A program made the translations under genes and the position numbers. The notes beneath the pieces are model-generated. The model ran no database searches, had not been told where the DNA came from, and saw only the letters and a program-made list of their open reading frames with translations. From Anthoceros angustus (taxonomy: Eukaryota; Streptophyta; Anthocerotopsida; Anthocerotales; Anthocerotaceae), in contig MU008159.1 in the NCBI GenBank assembly GCA_010909165.1, positions 434,001 through 498,000 on the forward strand: a stretch of 64,000 bases of DNA, written 5' to 3'. Positions 63,036 through 64,000 of the stretch are shown here, piece after piece. Position 1 is the first letter of the stretch; every line of letters begins with the position of its first letter.

Positions 63036-64000
63036 TTGATGAGATTTGAATCCTATAACTTCATTATGTCTGGAGTTGAAGCAATGGAGAATTTTGTATA
63101 TTTTTCCCCGAAAGAAGCCGTCAATGCACTTGAGGAAACATTAGGCTATATTTTTGAGGATAAAAATCTTTTGTTAGCGGCAATAACACACAAGTCACAT
63201 GAAGGTGCTGGTATATGGGGTTCTTATGAGGTATGGATTATTAAAAGGCAGTTTTCAATTATTTTTTAAAATTTTAGTCCAACTTACCAATACCAATACA
63301 CTTGATTTTTCTACTTTTTGAATCATGTCCTATAATTGAATGTTTCTCATGCAGCGGCTAGAACATGTGGGAGACACTTTGCTTAGTGCTATGTTAACTA
63401 AACACTTCTATGAAAATTATACAAATGCTTCTGAAGGAGATATGACTCGTATGAGGTCAGCTATGGTGAACAACGAGTCACTTGCAAAAGTTGCTATCAA
63501 GCATAATCTTGGCCGCTACATCCAGCATAGAGAAAAAAATGTTTATACCCAGATAGTGAACTGTAATCTTGACGATATCAACAGCGAGAAGTGTCCAAAA
63601 GTACTGTAGCCTACTTTTCACTACTCTTCTATGGCTTATACATGCACTAGAGATCTTATTATGTCAAATGAATAGCATATCTGAATATAGTTTTTCAATA
63701 GATTTTGGCAGATATTGTCGAAAGCATAGTGGCTGCAATTTTTATTGATACAAAAGATGATTTTCGGAAAACATGGAATATTATACGTCCGCTCATGTTG
63801 CCAATGGTCACTCCAGATGAGTTCTTAGGATCTCCTTCATCAGTAAGAATCTAATGTTCCTTTTTTTTTCTCATGTCATAATATTGAGTCTTTCTTTTAT
63901 GTTGTTGGGCACTAAAATGAAAGTTCTTATTTCCACTTAAGACTGACATCACTTGAAAGTTAATGAAAAATGCATTTACAGTTGACGCAGAAACGAAGGA
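63036..64000 (+). CDS. RNase III-domain protein, 5' part (RTL-like)
   Basis: Exons 63036-63230, 63355-63600, 63702-63842 and from 63982 onward join in phase 0 with GT-AG introns. The protein has an RNase III fold: ALEETLGYIFEDKNLLLAAI then THKSHEG, SYE-RLEHVGDTLLSAMLTKH, MTRMRSAMVNNESLAKVAIK and ILADIVESIVAAIFIDTKDD. Both catalytic pairs are kept: Glu and Asp in RLEHVGD, Asp and Glu in ADIVES, so it should be able to cut double-stranded RNA. The first exon start is uncertain; Met at 63,066 (MSGVEAMENFVYFSPKEAVN) is more likely than 63,036. It is truncated by the window end, so whether it has a second RNase III domain or a double-stranded RNA-binding domain is unknown. Confidence 0.9.

Overview
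The window is nuclear DNA of a land plant. The evidence is a MIC60 gene of the plant type with ten exons, BURP-domain genes (a plant-only family), an LRR receptor-kinase remnant, an RNase III-like gene with GT-AG introns, a U2 snRNA gene, a tRNA-Pro gene and many Ty1/copia and Ty3/gypsy retrotransposon remnants primed from initiator tRNA-Met. The short introns (about 80-220 bp in MIC60) would suit a bryophyte or lycophyte, but the sequence alone does not settle the species.

Layout. 1-15,300 is a repeat graveyard: three copies of a long dispersed repeat (1-1579; 1700-4310 continued at 7892-8240; 9811-13398), the second split by a 3.58-kb element with terminal inverted repeats (4311-7891). 15,300-17,330 holds a decayed U2 copy, a broken LRR receptor kinase and an intact tRNA-Pro(CGG). 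17,700-25,970 is a decayed copia element with a 165-bp internal inversion, joined to a gypsy integrase region that is duplicated in tandem. 26,000-37,200 is intergenic and satellite-like sequence: an inverted 46-bp repeat array, a 130-bp array, a 36-bp GC-rich minisatellite and a 1.9-kb tandem duplication encoding coiled-coil ORFs. 37,500-44,860 is a minus-strand copia element into which a smaller LTR element (39,713-43,559, 5-bp target duplication GGGAA) has inserted. 45,300-47,160 is gene-poor.

47,160-64,000 is the genic part. A near-identical inverted repeat (47,160-48,391 and 56,313-57,905) brackets a BURP pseudogene and the MIC60 gene. The U2 snRNA gene sits only in the right arm. Beyond it lie a second, better preserved BURP gene, two tRNA-like genes interrupted by intron-like inserts of 53-55 nt, and, in AT-rich surroundings, the 5' part of an RNase III-domain gene that runs off the window.

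The genes do not form one pathway. MIC60 shapes mitochondrial cristae, U2 and the tRNAs are housekeeping RNAs, BURP proteins are cell-wall or secreted proteins, and the RNase III-like protein would cut double-stranded RNA. The points most worth a second look are the paired intron-bearing tRNA genes, the inverted duplication around MIC60 with U2 in one arm only, the TIR element carrying long hairpins and repeated splice donors, and the small inversion inside a copia gag. All similarity statements come from reading the sequence by eye; no search was run.
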